From Akebia trifoliata (taxonomy: Eukaryota; Streptophyta; Magnoliopsida; Ranunculales; Lardizabalaceae), in the NCBI GenBank assembly GCA_017979445.1, contig CM030717.1, forward strand, positions 28,275,132 through 28,339,131: DNA of 64,000 bases. The letters run 5' to 3'. This document shows positions 47,220 through 59,380 of this stretch, piece by piece (the first letter of the stretch is position 1; each line of letters starts with the position of its first letter). A model generated the notes under the pieces. The model saw only the letters and a list, made by a program, of their open reading frames with translations. It searched no databases and was not told the DNA's origin. Position numbers and translations under genes: made by a program.

Positions 47220-49398
47220 TATTGAGGATCAAACTTGAAAAATCCCAAATATGAGAGCATTGTTAAAAGCGACTTAGAATGTTTTTTATTTTTTTTAGTT
47301 TGTTTAACTATTTATTTTATCTATTTGTTGGTATTTTAGTTCGATTATTGAGTGTGCGTTTGGACTTTGAATAGTTGATATTTTAGCATATTATTGATAT
47401 GATTCCATCGAGCATTATTTTTTATTTTTTATATCCAATTGGGGGTCGTTTAGGATAATCACAAATAATGCGAAATTCCAAAAAGGTTCTTAATGGATTA
47501 ATGGTGGTGGAAGCCGGGAGATCGCCGTTTTTTTTTTTAGGCACGCGTTGGTTATGTTTAAACGTTTTTTTTATTATTTTATTTTAAATCTTTGGATTAA
47601 TTTCTGTAGGTGTGTGATAGTTTCTCTTTGTTTGTTTTTTATTATTGTGATCGTTTTGCTTTAATAAAGGGACAGTGTTGTCCATGGACATCAAGAGAAA
47701 TTATCAAATTAATAAATAAATGTTTTTTTTTTGTGTGCTTTGGTGACAGTAGTAGATAAACAGTGAGAGTGGGGCGCATTAAAAAAAAAGGGGGGCTTTT
47801 TCATATTAAACCCTTTTTATTTTAGAAAAGTTTTTTTACTTGTCTTCTGTTAAACCCGTCTTCTTCAACCAAACCGAATCAAAGACCGATTGATTTTGAT
47901 CTCCAAATCCAGTCGAAAATAGCCAACTCGATCGGCTTCCTCCAATGGAGTGGTATGGAGCTTCAATTCAATGGCTCCTCCACTGTTTCGCTCAGATTTC
48001 GTCAGCTTCAACAGGGACCACTGGTTCAGATCTGAATCCCATCGGCTTAGTCTCTCCATCCTCTTATTCCAACCGGTGTAGGACCATTAAATCCGATCGA
48101 TGTCTTCTGAGGTAGAGGCATACAGTCTCGAATCAGCAAATCCAATCGTTCATTTCAAAATCGACTCAAAGAAAACGATTTAATCAAAGGAAGACCAGTC
48201 TCTCCTGTCGAAGAGAAGTCCAAAGCTTGTTGGTTCGGTTTATTTAAAATTCAGAAATCTCAAGAGGCCGGAAAAGAAATGTAGAACCTAAATCGTTCTA
48301 TTATGATCGAGTCAAACCCGATGTTGTTCGGGGTTTCATGGCAGAAATTTTCAATTTTTTCCCTCTCCGATCAAATCTTCCGATTTTTCTTTCTATTTGG
48401 AAATGGATAGGTTGATTTTAAATGAAAAAATAGAATCTTGATTCGTCAATGTTGCCAGAATCATGATTTTCTGGAGTTCGTAGTTTTTTTTCTTTCTTTC
48501 TTCTCGGCTCCTCTCTCGTTTAGTTTTGTTGCCATGGTTAGTTATAGTCGCTGCTTTTGGAAAGATAGTTGAGGACGTTAATGGCTAAATGATTATTAGG
48601 TGGAGTTGGGTGTGACTTTCCCCTGTATGCCTTCCTTACAGCAGCAACGGTTAATGACTATTAATCGCCTTTTGGTTTCAAGAACTAATTGCGTGATGTT
48701 GCTTCATCAAGCCGTTTCCTGATCTGCAAATGTTTATCAGTCGAAAAACACCGATCAAGAGTTTAGAATCAGATATTACAATTTTCAGACAATTAAGGGG
48801 TTTAATCTGTATTGAATTATAATTCCATCAAACTCCAGAACTGATGAGAGAGCAATTTTTCATTTTTCCTTGCTTCGTTCTTTTTATAAAAAAAAAAGAT
48901 TTTTTTTTCCAAAAATCGAGTTTTTAGTGTGCTAATAACAACATATGTGTCCGAATATCTTTGTGTTTTGTTTTTTTATAAAATTCTTTTGATTTTGAGA
49001 TTTAAAAAATAAATAAATAAATAAATAAACAAATAGAAAAGAAAATTCTTATCCCATTAACCATTGTTCTAGTTTCAATGTCCCTTGAAATTTTTGATTA
49101 TTTCGGATTGTCAAAAGTGACCCCCCGATCTGGACCATAAAAATAAAAAAAATTGTGTTTGTTTCAATGTTAAATCTAATCAATGATTCTATGTTATATC
49201 CATTAATTGAGTTGCCATGATCTGATGATATACGTACTTTGATCTCGAATTGAATATATAGATGATGTGTATATTTTGTTCAATATGATTGGGATGATTA
49301 GGCACATTTATTTGAAAAAAGGCCCTAGGCACACCCTACCCTGCTTTGCACACACCACATGCACGTTTACTATTTTTTCTACTTACACGTCCCACATA

Positions 49399-49422
49399 GC
49401 CAACGTGGCACTAGTGCGTGGC
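49399..49422 (+). other. palindromic-loop hairpin, copy 1 (element 3)
   Basis: Stem GCCA-(A)-CG / CG-TGGC, loop TGGCACTAGTG with the palindrome CACTAGTG at 49409-49416. It lies in a segment of about 120 bp that is repeated about 210 bp downstream. Confidence 0.55.
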
Positions 49423-49609
49423 CCGGTCTCTTCGGAGATGCGACGTCATTAATGAAAACCACAACTCCAGTCACGTACCTTAGGGTATATCAAACTGGGG
49501 GCATCAATACCGTCTAATCCGGTGATTCTGATAAGTATATTGATGCACCCAGGCTGGAGCAACCTGAGCCTTTGACCTATTGTAGGCCACACAGTCACAT
49601 GTCCCGATT

Positions 49610-49633
49610 GCCAACGTAGTACTAGTACGTGGT
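49610..49633 (+). other. palindromic-loop hairpin, copy 2 (element 3)
   Basis: Stem GCCA-(A)-CG / CG-TGGT, loop TAGTACTAGTA with the palindrome TACTAGTA at 49620-49627. Compared with copy 1, the palindrome changed at both ends symmetrically. Confidence 0.55.
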
Positions 49634-50551
49634 CGGTCCTCTCGTGGGATTCCAAATCATTTATGAAAGCTACAACTCTTGACTCGTACCCGTAGGTGTA
49701 AAAGATAATCTAAGTATATCAATTGCCTTTCTTGGTTAAAACCGGTGCCTAAGCAAGATCTTGCCCCGCTGTACCCTACTGTACGAGGGGGATAGACTAC
49801 GTCTATTCTAGACGAGAGGTATTTAAGTGGGCCCTTGCTCAGCATTGTGCGCCACCTCTAAACTGGAGATCAAACTGGCTATTTTTGGCTTCAGAGAATT
49901 GAATTGAGGTTTTAGATTATCACCTATACGGTATATCAAACCAAGTCACCACGTATCGAAAGGTATATAGGTGTACTTGGGCAAGGGTAGCCAGATAAAA
50001 ATGCATTACACGTAGTAAGCTTAGAGTCTAGAAACCTTCCCAGTAGGTCACGACTCGAACTTATCGTGGGTGTTCCCGGGTTGTTTATTGAATGAATGCC
50101 TGTTGTTTGATGAATGTATGTGAGTGATGTGAATGGTGTGATCAGAGTGCATGATTGTCCTCAAGGATAAAAAATGTTGTTTTTGAAAATTAAAATAGGT
50201 GCACCGACCTAATAAAGAATCCATTCTTTTACAACAATGACCCAGTCCATCTCGATCCAACAATCATTATGGGCCGGGCCATTTAAATCAAAATGAATAT
50301 CAAATTTTCAAAGAAGAAAGAAGAAAATATTGTTTTCCAAAAGAAATGTTCTATAGAAGAGATGTTTTCCGAGAAAAAATAATTTCCGAAAAATGTTTTC
50401 CATAAGAACAAGATTTTCCAAAAGAAAATAAAAAATTTGGTCTTTTACATGGACCTTGGAAGAGCACTAAAATACCCTTTTATGTCAAATCAGGACGCTA
50501 GTCGCAGGCGACAAACCAATCGATCAGTTAGTCAAAACAACCATCATAGGA

Positions 50552-51676
50552 ATGCACCCTGTAGAGAAAATCAATTTTGGGAGATTCATGTTGAGAAGTG
50601 CTCTCTACTTCCACGAATTTGAGATAGACTGGAACCTCTTACATGCTATGGCTAAGCGATGGAACCCCTACCTCCACATATTCCATATGGGGTATATGCA
50701 TTTATGCCCTACTCACGAGGATTATTGTGCCATCATGAGGATATCCACTTCAGGACCTCTAGTCAGGCCCTTATTGAAGATCGGATATTCTGGTGAACTC
50801 GCCACAGGACTAAACATTTCCAAGGAAGAAGCCAAGGTCTTAGTCCATGACGGGAGATTGAATTTAGTACCTTTACTGGGCCCGTATCGCTCCCGCAGTC
50901 ACCCTATCAATGTAAAATCCGAAGCCTGGCGAGCCACTAGAGATTATCGATTATGCCTAGGAATCCTAGCCCAATACATACTGATCTCTAATAGTGATTG
51001 CCAAACTATCCCGAAGTCCTTCATAGATATAGCCTCTCAATTCTCAAGGAAAGCCAACCCTGTCCCTCTCATCCTAGCTGAAACTTTCTCAGGTTTAGAT
51101 GCCATAAAAAATGGTGAGCAGGAAAGCTTCAAGGGAAACCCTTACTTACTCTATATGTGACTTTGTGACCGTCTCAAAATCGTAGAGGTTCCTTCAAACC
51201 TCGAATATGGGCCAAAACATTTTTCCAAGAAAAACCTGTTAGTGCGTCACAACTCAGTCAAAGCTTGGAGCAAATGGTTAGACTCTCGCCTCGCCTGTCA
51301 TATTGATTTTAGGTGCCCTTGGTGGATGACTGATCCCCCTGTTCTAGGAACCAAAGGATCCTACTATGCCCGTCTGATTGGTTTAGAAGAAACATCTTTT
51401 TACCATCCTAATCTGATCCCAGAACAGTACGATGTACCTACAGAGTTATCCTTACCTCAACACAAAGCTTTCTTTTCCCCCGAGCCTTTGACTGAAAAGT
51501 TAGTACACCTCATTGAGAAATCTTGGAACAAGCGCACCTTAGGGTATCCAGACGGACCAGCAGAATTCAGAGAGCCAGTTGTTAGAGCTAAGAGGGTCAA
51601 GCCTGACAGCAATCCTGATAACCATCAAGACAAAGCCAAGCGTCCATGTAAAAATAGTTCAAATCAAATTTGTTGA
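50552..51676 (+). pseudogene. extra ORF upstream of gag (Ogre-type ORF1)
   Basis: 375 codons in one frame with a single TGA at 51158-51160. The start ATG at 50552 (MHPVEKINFGRFM) is chosen because it is conserved in element 2 although the rest of the ORF is deleted there. The protein is globular and Trp/Tyr-rich, with segments FEIDWNLLHAMAKRWNP, GYMHLCPTHEDYCAIM, NISKEEAKVLVHDGR and HNSVKAWSKWLDSRLACHI, and a basic C-terminus. The CPTHEDYCAIM-type segment recalls the plant-mobile-domain / DUF7745-like proteins of Ogre and related elements. Function is unknown. It is followed by gag in another frame about 180 bases downstream. Confidence 0.75.
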
Positions 51677-51857
51677 AAGATGTTTTTTGTTTGTCAATCA
51701 TTTTCAATAAAACTATCTTTCTTTTTTGAATAAATATCTCTTTTTCAAATACTCATTGTGTGAATGGATTAATTAATGGATTGGTGCACAAACCTCAATA
51801 AAATGATTCTTAAAAATGTTATCAAGGGGGTAATACTGAAATTGACTAAATCTACCT

Positions 51858-53670
51858 TTGATGGGGTCATATTGGATTATCATTGCGTCCAAACTCGAAC
51901 GTCCACCTCCTAGTTGGAGTCGTAAGTCCAGTCGGTTAGAAAGAACCACAGTACCAAGTCAACAAATAGAGATGGCTTCAGAATCTGAGCTCACAGAGAT
52001 CCGTAAGATCTTGGCAGCCTTTGCCAATGATATCAACAATATAAAAGGCAAAGTGAAAATGTTAGAACAGACCTCGGAATCGACGAGAATTCCATTAGAT
52101 GACCCAAAGGGAAAAAAAGGTTGAAGAGAAACGTCCACGTGAAGTCTTCGAGCTCGACGAAGACGAAGAGTATGTTGATGAAAATCCGGCATTATCTAAT
52201 AGAATGTCTCAATTGGAGTCAGCGATGAAGAGTATAAAGGGTATTGATGAAATTGCAGCAGGCATTGAAGCTTTGAATCGCATCCCTAGAATCCATTTGC
52301 CAGAAAAGTTTGTGATTCCTGAAATGGACAAGTTCAGTGGGACAGGGTGTGCGAAAACACATCTTAAAGTGTATGTTACCAACATGCGCACTATAGGGCT
52401 CAGCGACGAACAGATGACATTGTTGTTCCATAGAACTTTATCAGGATCAGCACTACGTTGGTTAATGTCTCAAGATCCAGTTATTGTGGGTACATGGAAA
52501 AACATGTCAAAGGCTTTCTGGCATCAGTATAAGTACAGTACCGAGATTGAGACTTTAAGAAGGGATTTGGAAGCAACTAAACAGAAAAATGGGGAGACAT
52601 TCACTGATTTCATTGGTCGCTGGAGGGCCAAGGCTTCTCAAATGTGGGATAGACCTTCGGAGAAGGAACAAGTAGCAATTATCCTAAAGAACCTCTCTCA
52701 AGGATATGCTCAACACCTAGTGGCCCAATACCTCCCTACTTTTGAATCCTTGTTGCAAGCCGGGAGCCAACTTGAGGATGCATTTGCCTCTGGGATCCTT
52801 TCTAATCCCTCAGATAACAAGCCTAAGAAATCATATGTTCCCAAACCCAACATCAACCATACTTACATCGCCAATACCTCAGTTACCCCAGCTCAACCCC
52901 CGGCCCGGACTAATAACCAGATTCACCCAAGTCAACCTCGGACTCCGCGTCAGTTCACTAATCTAGGGATGAGTCTCACTGTAGCACTTCACAAATTGAT
53001 GAAAAAAGGGTTTCTTACCCCTATCCAACCCCGACCTTTATCTAATCCCTTGCTAGCTGGACACAATGCTAACGTGTTCTGCGAGTTCCATCAAAATCCT
53101 GGCCATCACACGAATTGATGTATCACCTTACGCCATGCCATTCAAAACCTTATTGACAACAAAAAGGTCACCATCCCTAGCCCACCAAATGTCACCACTA
53201 ATCCACTACCTATTTATCAACCTCCACCAACCCTGAACATGGTTTCTCACACCCCATTACCATTCGACCCTGTTTCTCTCATCCATCCAATCCAAGTTAA
53301 ACCGCCCAATTACCCCCTTGCCAGGATAGCCTTCACTGATGAGGTTTTCACCACAAACTATGAACCATTTGATTTAACCTCGGATGATACCTATTGTTTA
53401 TCCCCGCTTCGTTACGATAGTCCCGCGTTCACTAGTTACCTGTTGGCCCAAATGAATCTGAAAAACCCTGAACCTTTGACAGCCGAAGATCCATACTTGT
53501 TGACTGAGGAAGATGAGCCTTTCCCCCTTTCTTGTGATGAAGTTAGACATATGACTCGAGGGGAAGAGTTTTTAAGCCACAAGAACTCTGTGTTGATAAT
53601 CCTGCAGCCCTGGCAAAAAAGGAATGAGAAGATCCCACTAAGGAAAGCATCGATGAAGATAACTTCGTGA
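51858..53670 (+). pseudogene. Tat gag (element 3)
   Basis: Likely start is the ATG at 51972 (MASESELTEIRKI); an earlier ATG at 51858 is also in frame. An extra A in the run near 52112 shifts the frame. The capsid region then reads KFSGTGCAKTHLKVYVTNM, TLSGSALRWL, FWHQYKYSTEIE and DFIGRWRAKASQMWDRPSEK. The knuckle-like CEFHQNPGHHTN ends at a TGA (53116-53118) where element 2 has CGA. A 1-base loss near 53560 shifts the frame before the protease. Same domain order as in element 2, with independent lesions. Confidence 0.9.
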
Positions 53671-54063
53671 TCAAACAGTTGAAAAAATCAGGAGCCAATA
53701 TCTCAGTATGGGGTTTACTCATGGCTCCCACTGCTCATAGGGAGGCTGTTCTCAAAGCACTAAACACAGCCCAAGTCTCCCTTGAAACTTCTCCAGATCA
53801 GCTGGCCAGTATAGTAGGGGCAACTTACGTGGAGAATATCCTATCCTTCTCGGACTTGGATCTCCCAAAAGAATAGGCAAATCACACTAAGTCGTTGCAC
53901 ATTACAGTTGACTATAACGGGATGAGGGTACCTTTGGTTTTGGTCGATAACGGGAGTGCACTGAACGTTTGTCCTCTGAAAACTGCTACTTGTCTCGGGT
54001 TTAAGGCTGAAGATCTCAAACCTACTAATCAAGGTGTTAGAGCCTATGATAACACCAAGAGGG
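53667..54063 (+). pseudogene. Tat protease, N-terminal part (element 3)
   Basis: Carries VPLVLVDNGSALNVCPL, the protease active site in D-N-G-S form, after a helical segment with APTAHREAVLKAL. One stop at 53874-53876. It is cut at 54063 by a solo LTR; the coding sequence resumes at 55839 after the second copy of the duplication GAGGG. Confidence 0.88.
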
Positions 54064-55833
54064 TGAAAGCGCCCTCGATCCGCGGGGTGCGCGGATCAGC
54101 TTTTGACCCTTGAGGTTTGGGAGTCGCCACCTAGTTATTACGGTCTAGGAACCGATCAATGACTCTAAACGGATAAAAACTAATCTAAAACCAAAAAAAA
54201 CTGAATTCGGGGATCAAGTTACGGGGTTGGAAGGTGTTAGGCACCAACCCCGCCCGGCCAAAGCCGGTCTCTACTAAATTCCCAAGTAAATTACATTGCT
54301 AAAACCTAGATAAGAAAATAAATAAAAATAGAAGGTTTACCTTTCCGATGGCAATGACTTGGTTCCCTCAGATCTGACAAAAAGAACTCCTTGTACCGTG
54401 CTCCCTTGCTTCGTTTCTGCTTCCAGATTTGACTTCGAATCTCCGAGGCAAGGTATCTCCTTGTTTTTGAATCTGAACTCTTCAAGTTCGTTGCGGATTT
54501 GTGGATGTTTTTAGAAGGCTTTTGGGTGTTTTCTAGACTAAAATTGAAGGAGGGATGTTAGCTAAGGAGTTGGGGCTCCAAAACTAGGGTTTATGGGGGG
54601 TTAGGGGAGCTTCTAGACCTACTTATCTTAGGGTTTATTATTTGATACGAAAATAGGGTGTGAGCACCTCTATTTATAGATGTTTTTAGGGGTTGATTTG
54701 GATAGAGTTAGTGTTTAATTAGAGATCTTTTAATTAGAGTTGTGTTTTAATTTGACTTGTTTTAGGTAGAATTGTATTTTAATTAGAATTGTTTTAGGTA
54801 GAATTGTGTTTTAATTCAAATTGTTTTAGGTAGAATTATTTTTAAGTTAGAACTCTATTAGATAGAGTTATTATTTAATTAGAATTCTATTATGACTTTT
54901 GGTCTTATTTGATTGACTTTTAATGTTTTGACTTTAGTCTTAATTGATTGACTTGACTTCAGTCTTGCTTAATTGACTTTAATTTTGACTTCAGTCTCAC
55001 TTGATTGACTTTAATACCTTGACTTTAGTCTTGCTTGATTTACTTTTAATTTTTGGAGAAGGCCCCTTTCATTATTTCTTTAATTCTTTGGACCCCCAAA
55101 TTGAGGGGTTCTTAAAGAAATATCTCACGAACCCTCAACAATTTTGCCTGAGAACCCGATTGATCGATTTTTTAGGTTCAAAATTTTAAATTAATTTCAT
55201 TAATGTTTCACTTTAATTATTTAATATTTATTTATTAATTTCGAAATTTTTAATTATGAAAATTATGAAATTACCGTTTTGCCCCCGGAGAGGACTTTTC
55301 ACGTTTCAAGTCGGTTTTTAATGTTCCAGGATGTTTTAGAATCGATTTTTCGTAAGGATTTCAATGGAAATATTAGTTTTTGTTATTTATGAAGTTTTTT
55401 TTTTGTGTGAAATGGTTGTGAACTTTACGAGGGGCATTTTCGTAATTTTGTCAAATTCTGTTAAAATTGGTGCAATGATTTATTTGGTTCCGATTTGTTA
55501 TTTTATGTGTTCGAGAGAGTTTTCCTAAGCGTAACGTAGGTTCTAGGGTTGTTTTGAGGTTAGGGATATTTTGGTAATTTGGTAATTTTTAGTGATTTTT
55601 ATCGTGAAGTTTCTTTCTGGTCTGCAAGATGATGATTTCTATGTTTCTGGGGTCGTATTTTCCTAGCATAGCGTAATTTCTAAGGTTTTGTCAGTTCGAG
55701 ATACCTCATCCGGATTTCTGAAACATATCTGGTAACAAAATAAAGCATTGGAATACACATCCATCATTGGGAATCATTGCAATCGGGTTGACGAGTTGAT
55801 TAATCAGGCGGATGCAAAAATGGGGTGTCTACA
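54064..55833 (-). mobile_element. solo LTR nested in the protease of element 3 (subfamily B)
   Basis: 1770 bp, minus orientation, with perfect duplication GAGGG at 54059-54063 and 55834-55838. Excision would restore the protease reading AYDNTKRDVLGILHL as in element 2. It is the same subfamily as its host, judged by the U3 AT-rich block and the TATA context (TATTTATA, 54671-54678). No internal sequence remains. Confidence 0.95.
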
Positions 55834-56571
55834 GAGGGATGTACTGGGAATTTTGCACCTTCGACTGTCCACTGGCATAATCGAATTTCCTGTGGAATTT
55901 CAGGTTATTGACATCCAGTCTTCTTTCAATTTACTGTTAGGGAGACCATGGTTACACCAAATCAAAGCCATCCCTTCTACGCTATACCAGAAAGTCAAGT
56001 TTATCAAGGATGGGCTAGTGATTACTCTCCATGGAGATGCTGAGATTGTAGGGATTATGAACAGTACTGAAGCTAAGGATGAGCCGTTGCTTGAAATTCA
56101 ACCAGAACAACAGGGAGTAGAGCTCAATGGGTTCGAGTTTGAAAAGATATGCTCAGTCCAATGGGATCAAGCCATGAAAGAATATTTTCCAATGGAAAAT
56201 ACCTCTAATTGTTACATGGCCAATATATTCAAGAAAATGAGATTCTTCCCTAGTATGGGCTTAGGTCGCAAGCAGCAAGGTATTAAGGAGGCATCATGAT
56301 TAAAGAGGTCATTGGCACATTCGGACTAGGATATAAACCTACTAAGGAAGATTGGGCCCAATACTGGAAGACAAAACGGGATAAGGCCATTGCTAAAAGG
56401 CAAAGGCGTACCACAGATCTTATTAAAATGAAGCCCTATCGAAAGACCCTTAATGGTTATTTTGTGAAAGAAGGAGAAGATTTCCGCTACTGTGGGTTCC
56501 CAGAGCCGTTCATTGATCACATCACAGGTACTCGTCTGCCGGGGTTTGAAATCTTTTTTGGCATGGAATGA
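55834..56571 (+). pseudogene. protease C-terminus and G-patch-like linker (element 3)
   Basis: RDVLGILHLRLSTGIIEFP and NLLLGRPWLHQIKAIPST complete the protease. SMGLGRKQQGIKEA and FGLGYKPTKEDWAQYW form the glycine-rich linker. A 1-base deletion at about 56293 shifts the frame, and a TGA at 56569-56571 replaces the TGG seen in element 2. Confidence 0.85.
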
Positions 56572-56682
56572 CCCGAAAATGAAGCAAGCATAGAAGTTAA
56601 GGAGAAGAAGGTTGAAGACTGGCAACTCGATCTGGACTCCCTCAATATCGATCAGCTATTCATTGAAGATCATAGTATCTTA

Positions 56683-58740
56683 GTGTTGTCAGTTGAGAAA
56701 GGGATCCCGAATCCTCAGTCTGTAATCAAACCCGTTGTTGGGTCTCTATCAAATTATCATGTAATCAGTCCTATGTTGCATGTCAAGGCTGGGTCTGTCG
56801 GTCTCATTAGTCCTGTTCAGTCTGACATGCCAGTTGAGTCATTTATTTCTGTTGAGTCGAGTAAGTTAGTTGTTTCTGCTGAGTCTAGTGAATCTGTTTT
56901 TCCTGCTGAGTCAAGTGAGTCTGTCAAGTCTGCAATGAGTCCTTTTACCCCATCTCTTTTTAATGAAATGAAAGAAATTTTTTATTACCTCGAGCGCAAT
57001 AATAATTTAACTAATAATCTGGCTTCGGAGGGAGAATCTTCTGACGAAGAACCTCCCCCTGAAATAATCAAATTACTTGAACAAAAAGAGGAACGTCGGG
57101 CTCAACCTCTAACAGAGGAAGTAAAGGTTATCAACCTCGGAACAAAAGAAAGTCCTCAAGAAATTCGTATAGGGGTCATTTTATCTCCCGATGAACGCAA
57201 AGGGATAGTAGACTTGCTCAGAAAGTTCAAAGGCGTGTTCGCGTGGTCTTACGAGGATATGCCGGGGATAAGCACAGATATTGCCCAACATCGGATTCCG
57301 TTATATTCTGATGCTCGACCAATCAAACAGAAACTTCGACGTATGAAGCCGGAATGGACTTTGAAAATCAAAGAAGAAGTTACGACGCAGATTAACGCTA
57401 GATTTTTGGAAGTAGTAGAATACCCTGAGTGGATTGCCAATGTCATCCCGGTGCCGAAAAAGGATGGAAAAGTCAGGATGTGTGTGGATTTTAGAGACCT
57501 GAACAAAGCAAGCCCAAAGGATAGTTTTCATTTACCACACATAGATGTTCTAGTAGACAGTACAGTAGGACACGCATTGTTGTCCTTCATGGATGGATTT
57601 TCAGGGTACAATCAGATAAAAATAGACCCTCGAGATATGCAAAAAACTTCATTCATCAGTCAGTAGGGTGGTGCAGGATTCTGCTACAAGGTCATGCTTT
57701 TGGTGTTGAGTGGAGTCCTATCAAAGTGTCAACACGCGCTACTGCAGATCACACAGTGTTCGACAAGGTCATGCAAGAACGCTGGAGCTACCTATCAAAG
57801 AGCAGCCACAACTTTACTAGATGACATGATACACAAAGAGGTCGAAGTCTATGTAGATGATATGATAGTCAAATCTAAGGAACGACTAGGGCATGTTACA
57901 GCGTTAGAAAAATTCTCACAAGGATTCAAAAGTACCACACTCTCCACGCCTTAACCCACAAATGTGTATTTGGAGTAACTCCTGGAAAGTTATTGGGGTT
58001 TGTAGTCAGTCAGAGAGGGATCGAAGTAGACCCTGTAAAGATTAAAGCTATCCAAGAGATGCCACCGCCCGAGACTGAAAAGCAGATTCGAGGTTTTCTA
58101 GGCAGAATCCAGTATGTTAGCAGGTTCATCGCTCAACTCACCAACGTCTGCGAACCTATTTTCAAGCTTCTAAAAAAGAATGAACCAACAGTTTGGAATG
58201 AACAATGTCAAAAGGCTTTCGACCAAGTCAAGGAGTATCTCTTAAACCCGCCTATTTTGGTTCCACCCACATCAAGCGAACCACTTCTTCTTTGTCTGTC
58301 AGTCACAGAAGAAGCTATGGGATGCATGCTTGCACAGTATGACAAAGATACTCGTAAAGAAATGGCCATCTACTACATCAGCAAGAAGATGTTAGAGTAT
58401 GAACGAAAATATTCGGCTCTCGAAAAAACTTGTTTAGCATTGGTATGAGCTACTCAGAGACTCCGACATTATATGCTGTCTCATTCAATTATCCTATTAT
58501 CTCGGATGGATCCTCTCAAGTATCTTTTGGAGAAACCGGCGTTGACAGGGAGAACCGCGCGATGGTTGTTGTTGCTATCAGAGTTTGACATCACGTATGT
58601 TACGCAGAAATCCATCAAGAGGAGAGCTGTAGCAGAATACTTGGCAGATCACCCTGTAGTAGAAGGAATAAGGCCTGTCGATCAATTCCCAGATGAGAAC
58701 ATCTTGCACGTTAAAGAAGAACCGCAGAACCAAACATGAC
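56683..58740 (+). pseudogene. reverse transcriptase and native RNase H (element 3)
   Basis: A Ser/Glu-rich linker (56683-57130) leads into RT: RMKPEWTLKIKEEV, VPKKDGKVRMCVDFRDLN, SFMDGFSGYNQIKIDP, then a break at 57664, NAGATYQRAATTLL, and the catalytic YVDDMIVKS near 57850-57877. After a frameshift (about 57950-57990), QIRGFLGRIQYVSRF, YSALEKTCLALV and LLLLSEFDITYVTQK follow. At the break, the expected MPFGLK codons are disrupted by about 77 bp of filler bounded by the 12-bp repeat ACAAGGTCATGC (57686-57697, 57763-57774). Stops at 58446-58448 and 58737-58739 are TGG-to-TGA changes. Confidence 0.9.
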
Positions 58741-59380
58741 GGTTATACTTTGATGGAGCCGCCAATCAAAATGGGTATGGAATAGGGACAGTCTTGTTCT
58801 CTCCGGAAGGATGCCACATTCCTATCGCTATTAAATTAGCATTTTCAAACACTAATAACACGGCTGAATATGAGGCGTGCATCGCGGGGCTCGAAGCTGC
58901 TTTGAATCTAGGCATTACAGAAATTGAAGTTTTTGGGGATTCAGCCTTGGTCATACATCAGTCATTGAAAGAATGGAAGACTAGGGATGAAAAATTGAAA
59001 TCCTATCATGAGTATTTGTTAAACTTAGTCAGTAAGTTTAAAGCTATCCTGTTCCAACACTTGTCAAGGGAGGATAACAGATTTGCTGACTCCTTAGCAA
59101 CTTTATCTTCAATGATCCATTTACCCCCTGGCATGGAATTGAGACCGATCACTGTTGAAGTTAAAGACAAACCCGCATACTGTCATCAGATCAACATTAC
59201 TACTCGACTACCTGATGGAATGCCATGGTACACCGATATAAAGAAAGTAGTGGAAAAACAAGAATTCCCGGAAGAAGCATCGAGGAAGGAACGACAGACC
59301 CTACTAAGATTAGCATCTCAATTTATCCTGTGCGCAGGAAGTTTATACAAAAGGTCTTATGATGGGATTCACTTGTCGTG
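58741..59380 (+). pseudogene. archaeal-type RNase H (aRNH), element 3
   Basis: Second RNase H with the acidic residues in place: YFDGAANQNGYGIG, NTAEYEACIAGLEAAL, EVFGDSALVIHQSL and SREDNRFADSLATL. This stretch is open from 58741 through the following linker to 59583. It is the least damaged domain of element 3 and confirms the Tat assignment. Confidence 0.9.

Larger units (their letters stand above)
47220..50551 (+). other. long leader of element 3
   Basis: 3.3 kb without a conserved open frame. The first part (about 47820-48800) has a more even base composition than its surroundings, holds short open stretches on both strands and has no match by eye in element 2. The second part (about 49230-50551) is shared with element 2 and includes two palindromic-loop hairpins, the ATAGAC hairpin at 49792-49806 and a cluster of gaaaatgttttcc-like repeats at about 50300-50445. 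Confidence 0.7.
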
